Shown here: piece by piece, positions 1-9,892 of the stretch
Layout of the letters: each line of letters starts with the position of its first letter
How positions within the stretch are numbered: position 1 is the first letter of the stretch
NCBI GenBank assembly: GCA_039583875.1
Contig: CM077162.1
Location: 64,028,822 to 64,092,821 of the forward strand
Reading direction: 5' to 3'
Origin: Platanthera guangdongensis
Lineage: Eukaryota; Streptophyta; Magnoliopsida; Asparagales; Orchidaceae
Length of the DNA stretch: 64,000 nucleotides
The notes under the pieces: model-generated
The model's input: only the letters and a program-made list of their open reading frames with translations
The model's database searches: none
What the model was told of the DNA's origin: nothing
Position numbers and translations under genes: made by a program

Positions 1-1925
1 AGCTTTATTCCTCCTAGAAGACTTACTAGGAGCAGCCTAATGGCCTAAGCCAGCTCCTTTGGCTTGAGCGGAGAATTCAGCAATAAATGGAAGGACTGTC
101 TTGGGCTTGGAGAAACTTTCAACCAGTTTCTTTTCAGCTGCAAGTTATTCTTCTAACTCCTTGATGATTTCCTCTTTCAAGTTAAGGTGCTAGAGAGCTT
201 TATTGTATTCCTTGATTGCGACATGGAATTCCGCTCTGAGTGAGTCCATCTTTACGATATCCTCTCTCAGAGTGCTCTCCTCAGCCTTGAGAGATTTGAT
301 CTCCTTAGCCTGATTTCTAGTAACTCTTTGACATTTATTGTATGCTTTGATTAATTCCTTGTATTGAATCATATCTTCAGACTCATCATCAGAAGTGCAA
401 TCCTCATGATCATGGTTTGAAGCATCAAATTCTGAGAGAAGAGTGTGAGAATTTACCTTCCCAGTGTACTGGGGTTCTTCTTCCTCGCCTGTCTGTTCCA
501 TTAGCCTAAAGTAGGCTTCCTCTACCTCACTTGACTCAGATGTGTTAGATTCACTGAGAGTTTTGTCCTTCTTGGCTACTATGCTTCTTTTAGATTTCTT
601 TTTACTATACAAGGACTTCTTCTCTTCTCTTCTTCCACCATCTTTCTTCTTGTGCGAGCAATCAACAATTACGTGCCCTGGCTAATTACAACAATAACAA
701 ATGTGTACTGGGGTTCTTCTTCCTCGCATGTCTGTTCCATTAGCCTAAAGTAGGCTTCCTCTACCTCACTTGACTCAGATGTGTCAGATTCACTGAGAGT
801 TTTGTCCTTCTTGGCTACTATGCTTCTTTTAGATTTCTTTTTACTATACAAGGACTTCTTCTCTTCTCTTCTTCCACCATCTTTCTTCTTGTGCGAGCAA
901 TCAACAATTACGTGCCCTGGCTAATTACAACAATAACAAATGATGTCAGATGAAATATGTTTGTTTGGTTTAGAGTTATACCTATCATGGCTACTTGAGC
1001 CTTTTTTGTGACGATCACCATCGTGTCGTGATCTTCCAGAGGAAACGTCTTTGCCTTTCCATTTCTTCTACTTGCTTAGGAACTTCTTGAACAGACTAGT
1101 GGGTAGAGAGAACTCTCCATCTGTTAGTTCAGATCCCGAGATGCTCGACTCTGAGTCTTCTTCTTCACTTTCTTCCTATGCCGGAGCAGGTGATGCATCT
1201 TTAACCTTCCTAGAGTTGTCTGCCTTTAGTTCGACGGACTTTTCCTTCGATGAGGATCTGCTTCCCTCTTCTTCAGATTTTATTGTGTTTATTTGAAGCT
1301 AATATGACATCAGCTTCCCGAAGTGGTTCTGAGGATCAGTCTCAGCTAGCTTTCCAAACTCCCTTATAGCACATATTTTGTTGTCCCAATCCTTTGTTAA
1401 GGATCTTAGGATCTTATTGTTTAATTCTCTGTTGGTGAAGAGTCGGCCATAGTTCCTTAGGCCATTGACGATCATGAAGAAATTTCCAAAAGTATCTGTT
1501 ATGGTGTCTTTGGGGCCTTACCTGAAGTCCTCATACTTCTGGTTCAAATGGGATCTTCTATCATCCTTGACTTCTTCAATCCCTTCCATCAACACGATCA
1601 ATGATTTCCAAATTTCTTTGGCAGATTTGTAGTGAATGAGATTTTGTAGCATAGAATCATCAATTGTACTTGCGATAATATTTTTATCCTTCTTGTCTAG
1701 AGAGACAAGTGCAATCTCATCCTTATCTAGATCTATCAGCTTCTTTGACTATTTCTTGGTGGGATTAATAGTGGAGGCTGTCATAGGAATGTGGGGGCCA
1801 TCTTCCACTATCATGAAGATCCTTGGATCCACTACTTTCATGAAGAACTTCACCCTATCTCTCCACATGGGGAAGTTTGCCTTAGTGCATATGGGAAGCT
1901 TAGCAAAATTCTTGTCTATGTCCAT
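1..1925 (-). pseudogene. Element B: degenerate Sirevirus-type gag
   Basis: This is the gag of a minus-strand copia element whose LTR lies at 15076-16512. Gag would form the virus-like particle and bind element RNA. The start codon is at 1925-1923. The N-terminal part matches the element A gag in order (a LPIC box, then FFM..DPRI, GPHIPM, a DEI-AL stretch, and a HYKSAKEIW helix). The reading is broken by TAG at 1751-1749, a stop after a YEDFR motif, and others. A zinc knuckle of CX2CX4HX4C spacing (about 899-941) also holds a TAG. The last clean block (612-190) is acidic and then helical, like a gag C-terminal coiled coil. Element A splits this gag from its primer site. Family assignment is confident; the gene is clearly dead. 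Confidence 0.85.
464..941. repeat. 239-bp tandem duplication inside the B gag
   Basis: The blocks 464-702 and 703-941 are near-identical direct copies, differing at a few bases (for example CCTCGCCTG against CCTCGCATG). Each holds the start of the acidic gag segment and the zinc-knuckle coding region. The unit is not a multiple of three, so the duplication itself shifts the reading frame. It looks like a slippage or unequal-exchange event in a non-functional copy. Confidence 0.85.
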
Positions 1926-1987
1926 GCTTGTATACTCTTAAGACAACTAAGGGCAGATCTATTCAAGGTGTTAACCTTTTGATGAAC

Positions 1988-1992
1988 AACCT
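1988..1992. other. Left target-site duplication of A (AACCT)
   Basis: AACCT directly precedes the TGTTGGG terminus of element A, and the same five bases directly follow its 3' LTR at 15056-15060. An exact 5-bp duplication is the expected footprint of copia integrase and fixes both outer borders of A. Confidence 0.93.
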
Positions 1993-2137
1993 TGTTGGGT
2001 ACATTGATTTAAATGTACCTGATTTGAAGAAGCCTCACCCAACTCAATGATATACATCAAAATGTATTTGATGTATTTTGAGTTACCTTGTGCAGGTTAA
2101 GTATTTGCAGGAAAGAAGAAAAAGTTTCTAAATCCAT

Positions 2138-3007
2138 GTGTCGACACTAAGGAGCAATGTGTCGACACTTAAGAAGACTTGTGTCGACGCCCAGGCAAGC
2201 AGTGTCGACACTTGGAGTAATTGTGTCGACACCAGGGATGCTGAGTCGACACCAGACAGAAAGGGTCGACACAAGGAGCTGTGTCGACACTCAGTGAAGA
2301 AAAGTACAGTGAAGCAGTGTCGACACTTAACAACAGTGTCGACACCTAGAAGAACTGTGTCTACATAAGAAAGTGTCGACACAAGGAGCTGTGTCGACAC
2401 TCAGCAAAAGTCAACAGAGACTAAGTATAAGTGTCGACACCTAGAACAATGTGTCGACACACAGCAGAAGAGTCCACACTTGAAGAAAGTGTCGACACAA
2501 GAAAGTATGTGTCGACACTCAGCTGAAGACTCAACACTTGAAGAAAGTGTCGACACAAGGAGCTGTGTCGACACTTAACAAAGTTCAGAAATTTCTAAGT
2601 ACAAGTGTCGACACTAAGGAGATGTGTCGATACTCAGCCAGAGTCTCGACAGAAGAAGCTGTGTCGACACAAGGAGCTGTGTCGACACTCAACAAGTTTC
2701 AACACTGAAGACATGTGTCGACACCAAGAAGCAGTGTCGACACTTAACAGATTCAATACATGAAGATGTGTCGACACGAAGGTGTTGTGTCGACACTTAG
2801 AAGAGTTCAGCAAAATACTGAAGTACAAGTACTTGTGTCGACACTCAATTTCAGTGTCGACACATGAAGAAGAAGTAGTGTCGAGATATAAAATCTACAA
2901 CACAAGGAGTTGTGTCGACACCTTTTAGGCTATTGTCGACACTTAGACAACATGTGTCGACACTTGGTCTATAAGTGTCGACACTTAAAGACAGACAGTC
3001 TCGACAC
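2138..3007. promoter_or_regulatory. U3 array of palindromic GTGTCGACAC boxes (A, 5' LTR)
   Basis: By eye there are about 27 perfect copies of the 10-base palindrome and roughly eight one- or two-base variants (for example GTCTCGACAC, GTGTCGATAC) in about 870 bp. Spacing is irregular, commonly 15 to 40 bases, and the linkers are not a simple tandem repeat. The array ends about 135 bases upstream of the TATA box. High-copy symmetric boxes upstream of the promoter are a published Sirevirus trait; a role in transcription or CpG methylation is inference. Confidence 0.9.
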
Positions 3008-3140
3008 TTGGAGACAGTTACAGAATTTTCAAGAACTGACTGGATGACTTGACAGCTGCCATTCCAGCCGGTCTACAGCACCGGTCAGAGTTGTCAGAAA
3101 ACAGTTATGAACCGGACCAGCCGGTTACCATGAAGAAGGC

Positions 3141-3150
3141 CTATAAATAG
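3141..3150 (+). promoter_or_regulatory. TATA box of the A 5' LTR (CTATAAATAG)
   Basis: This is a strong plant TATA element in a GGC..GGC context, just downstream of the box array. It is repeated at 14156-14165 in the 3' LTR and, in reverse, at 25050-25059 and 35972-35981 in element F. It marks the likely U3/R boundary about 30 bases further on. Confidence 0.85.
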
Positions 3151-3589
3151 GCTTATACAGTCTACAGAAACGGGGGTTGAGAAGATCAGTTGAACACAAG
3201 TACAAGTGATCAATATACAAAGAAGATCTTGCTATTCCTTGAAGAATCAAGTGCAGATCTAAGAAGTTGGAGAGAGAGAGCTCCATCCAAGAAATCAGCC
3301 GTTGGAACTAGGCTGAGAAGAAGGATTCAGATTTATTCTGAATCTTAAGTAGCTGAGATCAAGGATCAACTACAGAAGGAGTCAATCTTATTGAGTTCTA
3401 CATTCAAGAAGCTTTGAAGAAAGCCAAGTCAGATTGATTTCAGCTGAGTTCTTCCAAGAACTCATCAAGAAACTCACAACTCACCTCTCTTGTCTCTGAG
3501 TTGCTGAGTTAACATTATTGTATTCATATTTTCTTGTAGGATCCTTTGGATCTGAGTCTTGTAAGCCTGTAATTATAAAGGCTGAGTGT

Positions 3590-3720
3590 AGGGCTTGAGT
3601 GCCTGAGTGTAGGAGATTGAAATCTCTGAGTGTAGGCCTTGGTGGCTGAGTGTAGGCCTTGGTGGCTAAGTGTAGGCCTTGGTGGCTGAGTGTAGGCCTT
3701 TATGGCTGAGTGTAGGCTTT
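3590..3720 (+). repeat. Short tandem repeat of about 20 bp in A LTR
   Basis: CTGAGTGTAGGCCTTGGTGG-like units recur several times here, again at 14594-14745 in the 3' LTR, and in reverse in the F LTRs near 24525-24620 and 35455-35550. Copy number and last units differ between LTRs. It lies in the transcribed part of the LTR, and the minus-strand ORFs read through it are artefacts. Confidence 0.8.
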
Positions 3721-3992
3721 GTGAAGAAGCTGAGTTGTAGGGCCTTGGGCCTGAGGTGTAGGAACCTGTTTTGGGTTCTGAGATAGTGGAGAAGTTGGGC
3801 TGAATCTAGTACACTGCTAGATAGGCGAAGAGAGAAAGTGGATGTACCCAAACCTTGGGGAACCACTATAAAACTGTGTGTCTACTGTGTGTTGTGATTT
3901 GCTGTGATTGCTGTGTGATTGCTGTGATAAAGTAGCTAGAAATCTGAGTAAGATACTGATTGCTGCCATAAAAAGGTAAAAAGATTCAAGTC

Positions 3993-4032
3993 ACCTATTC
4001 ACCCCCCCCCCCCCCCCCCCGCCTCTAGGTGT
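3993..4032 (+). promoter_or_regulatory. Poly-C tract within CACCTA...TAGGTG inverted repeat near the LTR end
   Basis: CACCTATTCA leads into a run of 19 C, then GCCTCTAGGTG. The 3' LTR has only 11 C at the same place, and the F LTRs have 10 and 11 on the other strand; B and C keep a short version. A polyC-rich sequence near the LTR end is reported as a conserved Sirevirus integrase signal. The length difference between the LTRs of one element reflects homopolymer slippage or read error. Confidence 0.75.
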
Positions 4033-4053
4033 TTAGGTACAATATCTTTCAAG

Positions 4054-4065
4054 TGGTATCAGAGC
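4054..4065 (+). promoter_or_regulatory. Primer-binding site of A (initiator Met tRNA)
   Basis: TGGTATCAGAGC is complementary to the 3' end of plant initiator tRNA-Met and starts two bases after the LTR terminus. This is where minus-strand DNA synthesis would begin. Confidence 0.95.
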
Positions 4066-4156
4066 CAGGTTACTCAAAAAGGGACATAACTGTCTGAGTA
4101 GATCCTGTTGGCAGATTCAGTCTAAGTCAATTACATAATCAATAAAATCAAGAACC

Positions 4157-6205
4157 ATGGGTTCCACTAAGAATCACAAGGAATTGGGATCCATGAAGTT
4201 ACCCATATGTAGGAAAGAGATCTTTGGGATCTGGAAGGAAAGGGTGAGACTTTTTATGGAAGCCTCAGACCCTAGGATTTATATCACAGTGAAGGAAGGG
4301 CCATATGTGCCCATGAAGGTGTCAGTCTTAGATGCAAATCAGAGAACACCAAAGGATTTCTCTGAAATGACAAAAGATGAAATTGTTCTAGCCACTATGG
4401 ATAAGAGGGCTCAGAACATCATAGAGAGTGCCATAGATGATGCAGCTCTTCAGAATCTGATACACTGTAAGACAGCTAAAGAGATGTGGGATACTCTTAT
4501 TGTGTATATGGAGGGTTCTGAAGAAGTAAGGCAAGACAGAAAATCCTTGCTAAATCAAGAATATGAAAGTTTTAGACAAGGTAAAGCTGATAGCATAACT
4601 GAGTGCTATAAGAAGTTCTACAGGATTGTGAATGAGCTCATGTCCTATGGCAGAGAGTTCAATAATTATGAACACAATGATAAGTTTCTAAGGTCCCTAA
4701 CAAAAGATTGGGACACCAAGATCTGTGCCATTAGAGAAATGGCTAAGTTAGCAGAAATTCCTCCACCAACTCTATTTGGGAAACTGTTATCCTATGAGAT
4801 GCAGTTGATGGTGAGGAAAGAAGAGGAGAAATCCACAAGAAGTGAACACAAAAAAAGGACAGTGGCTTTCAAAACAGAAGCCCCCAGAAAGTACAGGAGT
4901 AAATCACCAACTCCAACTCCAAAAGTAGTTGAGACTGAGTCAGAAGATTCAGAAAGCAGGAAGTCTGAGAGCAGTGAAAGTGATGAGGACTTTGCTGCTT
5001 TCACAAGACATTTCCAGAAGTTCTTAAAGAAGAAACAGTGGAGGACAAGGTGTTCTACTTCACAGAGAAAAGAAGACTATTATCAGCACAAAAAGTCTTC
5101 AAAGAAAGACAGGAAAAAGACTAAGTCTAGCAAGGTAACTCTTTCAAAAATAGTATGCTATTGCTGTAATAGACAAGGTCATGTTGTTGCAGATTGTCCT
5201 GAGAAGAGGAAGGAGTCTAGTGACAAGAAAAAGACTCAATACAGGGGCAAGAAAGAAAAGTCTTTTGTTGCCAAAAAGGACAAGAGCCTGACAGATTTAT
5301 CTTCATCAGAAACTGAGTCAGATGCAGAAGCATATATAGGACTGTTTGCTGAGGAGGAAGAAGAAGAGTTCATGCAGATTATGAATTCTATATATGAACA
5401 AGAGGACAGTCAGTGCCAAGGACTGATGGCATTGACTGAAAGTGACAAAATCCTGGAGCAGCCAGGACCCAGTAAGGTACAAAGTTCAACTTTTTGTTCA
5501 ATTTCTTGTGCCAGTACAGAATCAGATTCATCATCATCAAATGATGAGAGTGCGTCTGAGTCTGAAGAAGATATTCATCAGTTAATAGATGAATATAAAG
5601 TTCTGTTGCAAGCTTATAAGAAGAGCAAGTCCCTAGCCAAAAGTCTGGCAAAGGAAATTGCTGATCTGAAAGCTGCTGCAACTGATTTTGAGAAATTGTT
5701 TGATCAAAAGCTTAATGAGATAGCCAGACTGAAGCACATAACTGTGATTCAGATGGGGACTATATCATTTAAGAATGATCATATCAAGAGTCTGGAGATT
5801 AATCTTCAGAAGGAGAGAGACTTAGTTGGTAGGTTTTCTAAACCTAAGTCAGTTCTACCCTTAATTGATGAATTTGTTCATCATAAAGGTAAAACTAGAT
5901 TTGGATTTACTAGACCTATAAGGACTGTTCAGTCCAAGTCCAAGTCCAAGTCCAAGGGCAAAGCCCCAACTCTCAACAAGTCAGCTGTAGATAAAACAAC
6001 AAAGATAGTACCTAAGCAAAGGTACAATAAGTTTGAGTGTTGGTGCTGTGGCAAGGTAGGCCACTTTGCAATGGACTGTTGGCACAATGCTAGTGCCAAA
6101 GTGAGTAGCAAACTTCCTGTTGGAAAACCAGCAGGTAGCCTTGTCAGGATGCAAACTAACAAGTACCAAGGACCCAAGAATTCTTTGTGTTCTAAGGTTC
6201 ACTAA
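4157..6205 (+). CDS. gag: Element A gag polyprotein (682 aa)
   Basis: This is a structural Gag, open from ATG 4157 to TAA 6203-6205. Residues of about 15-230 form the helical copia gag core (LPICRKE, FFxIWKERV, KEMWDTL, LLNQEYESFRQGKAD). An acidic Ser-rich linker follows. There are two zinc knuckles of CX2CX4HX4C spacing, at residues 334-347 and 628-641, with a helical, probably coiled-coil segment near 490-575 between them. Two knuckles with a long linker are typical of the large Sirevirus Gag. The stop lies in a conserved junction; protease starts seven bases later in the same frame. The start sits about 90 bases after the primer site. Confidence 0.92.
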   Translation: MGSTKNHKELGSMKLPICRKEIFGIWKERVRLFMEASDPRIYITVKEGPYVPMKVSVLDANQRTPKDFSEMTKDEIVLATMDKRAQNIIESAIDDAALQNLIHCKTAKEMWDTLIVYMEGSEEVRQDRKSLLNQEYESFRQGKADSITECYKKFYRIVNELMSYGREFNNYEHNDKFLRSLTKDWDTKICAIREMAKLAEIPPPTLFGKLLSYEMQLMVRKEEEKSTRSEHKKRTVAFKTEAPRKYRSKSPTPTPKVVETESEDSESRKSESSESDEDFAAFTRHFQKFLKKKQWRTRCSTSQRKEDYYQHKKSSKKDRKKTKSSKVTLSKIVCYCCNRQGHVVADCPEKRKESSDKKKTQYRGKKEKSFVAKKDKSLTDLSSSETESDAEAYIGLFAEEEEEEFMQIMNSIYEQEDSQCQGLMALTESDKILEQPGPSKVQSSTFCSISCASTESDSSSSNDESASESEEDIHQLIDEYKVLLQAYKKSKSLAKSLAKEIADLKAAATDFEKLFDQKLNEIARLKHITVIQMGTISFKNDHIKSLEINLQKERDLVGRFSKPKSVLPLIDEFVHHKGKTRFGFTRPIRTVQSKSKSKSKGKAPTLNKSAVDKTTKIVPKQRYNKFECWCCGKVGHFAMDCWHNASAKVSSKLPVGKPAGSLVRMQTNKYQGPKNSLCSKVH

Positions 6206-6220
6206 TCTATTTTGCAGGTG
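6196..6220 (+). promoter_or_regulatory. Gag-pol junction with conserved stop and splice-acceptor-like motif (A)
   Basis: The gag stop TAA lies in CTAATCTATTTTGCAG followed by GTGAG. The motif has a branch-point-like CTAAT, a pyrimidine-rich stretch and a CAG, and it recurs in F (reverse, 32972-32988) and in the different family C (51377-51395). Gag and pol are in the same frame across it. It could serve stop readthrough, re-initiation or use as a 3' splice site; the sequence alone does not decide. Confidence 0.55.
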
Positions 6221-9200
6221 AGTCCAAGTGGCCATGCCCCAATATGGTACTTGGACAGTGGATGTTCCAGACATATGAATGGAACAAGGGAATTACTAAA
6301 GGACTACACACCAATAAAGGATGGTCCAAAAGTCACCTTTGGTGGTTCTAAAAAAGGAATCATCAAAGGGTTTGGTAACATTTCTAGTAACTTAGTTACC
6401 ATTACTCAAGTGGCTTATGTTAAAGGTTTGAAACATAACCTAATTAGTATAAGTCAATTAAGTGATGTAGGACATGACATCTCATTTGTTAAGGATGGTT
6501 GTCATATCAAGAGATCAAATGATTAAGAGATCATTTTGACTGGTTATAGAAAGAGGAATGTCTACTGCCTAGACATTATGTGTGAGACCAATGGTTCTCA
6601 AGTGTGTCTTGTAGCTGATGAGAAAGTCTCTCATTGTGTCAAATGGCACAAGAGGCTAGCCCATCTTAACTACAAGACAATTGGCAAACTCTTTAGCAAA
6701 GAGTTAGCGAGGAATGGTCCTCAAGTTAAGTGTATTAAAGATGCTATTTGCTCAGCTTGTCAAAAGGGCAAGCAGACTAGATCCACCTTTAGAAGCATTG
6801 AAAACAAAGATGCTGTGAGGTGCTTATACCTCTTGCATATGGATCTCTTTGGTCCAATGCTAGTTCACAGCCTAGGTAGGAAGGTCTATACCTTTGTAGT
6901 TGTAGATGACTACTCAAGGTTTTCCTGGGTGTTCTTCCTAAGATAGAAATCTGAAACACCTAGTGTCTTCTATAGCTTTGTTAGACAAATTCAGAATGAA
7001 CTAAATGGTACGGTGGTCAAAATAAGAAGTGACCATGGTACTGAATTTCAGTCTGATAACATGACAAAACTATGTGAAGACTTTGGGATATTTCAAGAGT
7101 TTTCTTCACCAAGAACAGCTCAACAAAATGACATTGCTGAGAGGAAGAATAGAACCTTGATTGAGGCTGGTAGGACCCTATTAAGTGATACATCTCTACC
7201 AGAATACTTCTGGGCTGAGGCAGTGAATACTGCATGGCATGTTATTAATAGGGCTACCATTACTAAAAGCCTCGACAAGACCCCCTATGAGGTTGTGAAA
7301 GGCAGGAAACCAAATCTATCCTACTTCAGGATCTTTGGTTGTAAGTGCTATATACTTAACAATGGAAAGTCTTACTTGACTAAGTTTGCTGCCAAGTCCC
7401 AGGAGGGAATTTTTGTTGGGTACATCAACAATAGTAAGGCTTATAGAGTCTACAACCTGTCTACTCAAGTTGTAGAAGAGACTGTACATGTAGTATTTGA
7501 TGAAACTAGGCTTATTAACAATGAGTTGTCTAGTAGTGTATGCAGCCCCACAGGTTTAACAAAGAAGATGGACAAGCTCACTATAGAAGAAGAACCTACT
7601 GCAAGGCAGCAAGTAGAAGACAGTGGCTGTTGTCCAGGGGGAGTTCTACATGTACCAAATGCAGATGAAGTACAAGGAGTACAACATGATGAAGATGTTG
7701 AAGAAGTTCAACCTGAAGTCAGGATGCCTCCATCCAATAGGCATCTTAGAGATCATCCAACTGAACAAATCATTGGTGATCCAAGACAAGGGGTACAGAC
7801 AAGGAGCAGAAATCTGAATGCAACAATCTACTCCAGTTTCCTATCCCATGTTGAACCAAAGAAGTTTGAAGAAGCCATCAAAGACCCTCTTTGGATTGAG
7901 GCAATGCAAGAAGAGCTGAATCAGTTCAAGAGGTGCAAGGTCTGGGAGCTTGTTCCTAAACCTAAAGACCACAATATAATTGGAACCAAGTGGATCTATA
8001 GGAACAAGATGGATGAACAAGGAGTCATCATTAAGAATAAAGCAAGATTGGTTGCTAAAGGATATAGGCAGGAAAAAGGTATTGATTTTGATCAAACCTT
8101 TGCTCCAGTAGCCAGACTGGAAGCCATAAGAATGTTCCTGGCCTATGCAACCTTTCAAGGATTTAAAGTTTACCAAATGGATGTCAAGTCAGCATTTCTG
8201 AATGATATTCTTAAAGAGGAAGTCTATGTGGAACAGCCATCAGGTTTTGTTGATTCAACTCTACCTAATCATGTCTATAGACTTAGGAAAGCATTATATG
8301 GGTTAAAGGAAGCCCCTAGGGCTTGGTATGAAACCCTGTCTAGTTTCCTCATTGAGAATAAGTTCGCAAGGGGGAAAATAGACAAGACTCTATTCCTTAG
8401 GGAATCTAGAGGCAAAGTAATACTAGTCCAAATATATGTAGATGATATTATATTTGGGTCTACTGAAAGTAGCCTTTGCAAAACGTTTGCAAAACTAATG
8501 CAAGGTCAATTTGAGATGAGTAGTATGGGAGAGCTAAAGTTCTTCTTGGGTCTCCAAGTAAGACAAACTGAGAATGTTTTATCCATATGCCAGTCCAAGT
8601 TCACCCTAGAACTCATAAGGAAGTATGGTATGGATTCATCCAGTACCATGAAGACTCCTATGGGGTCAAGTATGTCTCTTAGCAAGGATGATGCAGGGAA
8701 ACCTGTAGATGAAACCTTGTATAGAGGGATAGTTGGCTCCCTATTATATTTGACTGCAAGTAGACCAGATATCATGTATGCTACATGTGTCTGTGCATGG
8801 TATCAAGCCTGCCCTAAAGAGTCTCATTTGACAGCAGTCAAAAGAATATTGAGATATCTAAAGGGCACTCCTTATCTAGGCCTCTGGTACCCTAGGAATG
8901 GGGATTTTAAACTAACAGGTTATTCAGATGCAGACTTTGCAGGATGCAAAGAAGACAGAAAAAGCACAACTGGAACCTGTCAATTCCTAGGTGGAAGACT
9001 GATTTCATGGAGTACCAAAAAGCAAACAAGTGTGGCTATCTCCACTGCAAAATCAGAATATGTGCCTGCTGGAAGTTGCTGTGCTCAACTTCTATGGATA
9101 CATCATCAGCTTGAGGACTATGGAATTCAGGTAAGTAGAACTCCACTCTTTTGTGATTCTACAAGTGCTATATCAATTGCACATAATCCTGTTTCCCATA

Positions 9201-9379
9201 GTAGAACTAAACATATTGAGATAAAATATCATTTTCTTAGGGAGCATGTAGAGAAAGAAGATATTTTACTAGAATATGTTAAAACTGATAATCAACTAGC
9301 TGATATGTATACTAAGCCCCTAGAAGAAGCTAAGTTCAATAGGTTTAAAATTGAACTAGGAATGATAAACTTAGAGTAA
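6206..9379 (+). pseudogene. pol: Element A pol: protease, integrase, reverse transcriptase, RNase H (copia order)
   Basis: The reading frame continues that of gag. Protease has WYLDSG with the catalytic Asp at 6254. Integrase has its HHCC region (HKRLAH, then CSAC) and a DDE core including SDHGTEF (Asp at 7031). Reverse transcriptase has YVDDIIFG (8435 onward). RNase H has YSDADFAG (Asp at 8927) and CDSTSAI. Two internal stops break it: TAA at 6524 and TAG at 6944. Element F has CAA and CAG at the same places, so both are C-to-T changes. The RNase H STAESEY motif reads STAKSEY, and an integrase QNG reads QND. It is recognisable along its full length but could not make an intact polyprotein. 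Confidence 0.92.
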
Positions 9380-9410
9380 GTTTATAGCATTGGAAATGGC
9401 TAAGTAAAAA

Positions 9411-9861
9411 GGTGTCGACACACAGAGATCTCTGTGTCGACACAGAAAAGTGGTGTCGACACTTCAGTGAAAAGGTGTCGACACATCTAGGAAGTTGGTG
9501 TCGACACTTCAGAAAATTAGTGTCGACACATGACATGTAGGTGTCGACACATCCAAGGTTGTGTCGACACTTAGGTTTTACTCAGGATTGTCTAAGTAAA
9601 GTCTCGACTAAATGTCGAGTTAAGTGGTGTCGACACATAAACAAGTGTCGACACATATTATCTGTTGACTAAACTTGTGTCGACACATATGTGTCGAGAC
9701 ATTATAAGTCAGTGTCGACACTTATCGACAGTGTCGACACAATTTAAGTTAGCTGCCCGCCATTTCATCTTCAAACCTAGAAAGGTATAAATAGGATTTT
9801 GCCTTAGTCTGTCGACACGCTTTCAAAAGTTTCGAGACCAAAACTTGTGTGTCGACACCTC
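9411..9861. promoter_or_regulatory. Internal GTGTCGACAC box array and TATA box before the 3' ORF (A)
   Basis: About 14 perfect copies of the LTR palindrome lie between the end of pol and the 3' ORF, with linkers unlike those in the LTR. A TATA box (TATAAATAG, 9786-9794) follows nearly all of them, about 100 bases before the ORF start at 9893. The arrangement of boxes, TATA and leader copies that of the LTR promoter. Extra boxes near the envelope-position ORF are known from Sireviruses; that this module starts a separate transcript is inference. Confidence 0.8.
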
Positions 9862-9892
9862 TCTTCTCTCCAGTCAATTTCTTCAAACCCTA

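Larger units (their letters stand above)
1993..4051 (+). repeat. Element A 5' LTR
   Basis: The terminus is TG...CA, about 2.06 kb long, matched by the 3' LTR at 13008-15055. From left to right it holds a short leader, a U3 array of GTGTCGACAC boxes (2138-3007), a TATA box (3141-3150), a repeat of about 20 bp (3590-3720) and a poly-C run in a small inverted repeat near the end (3993-4032). The primer site follows two bases after the terminus. Confidence 0.95.
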
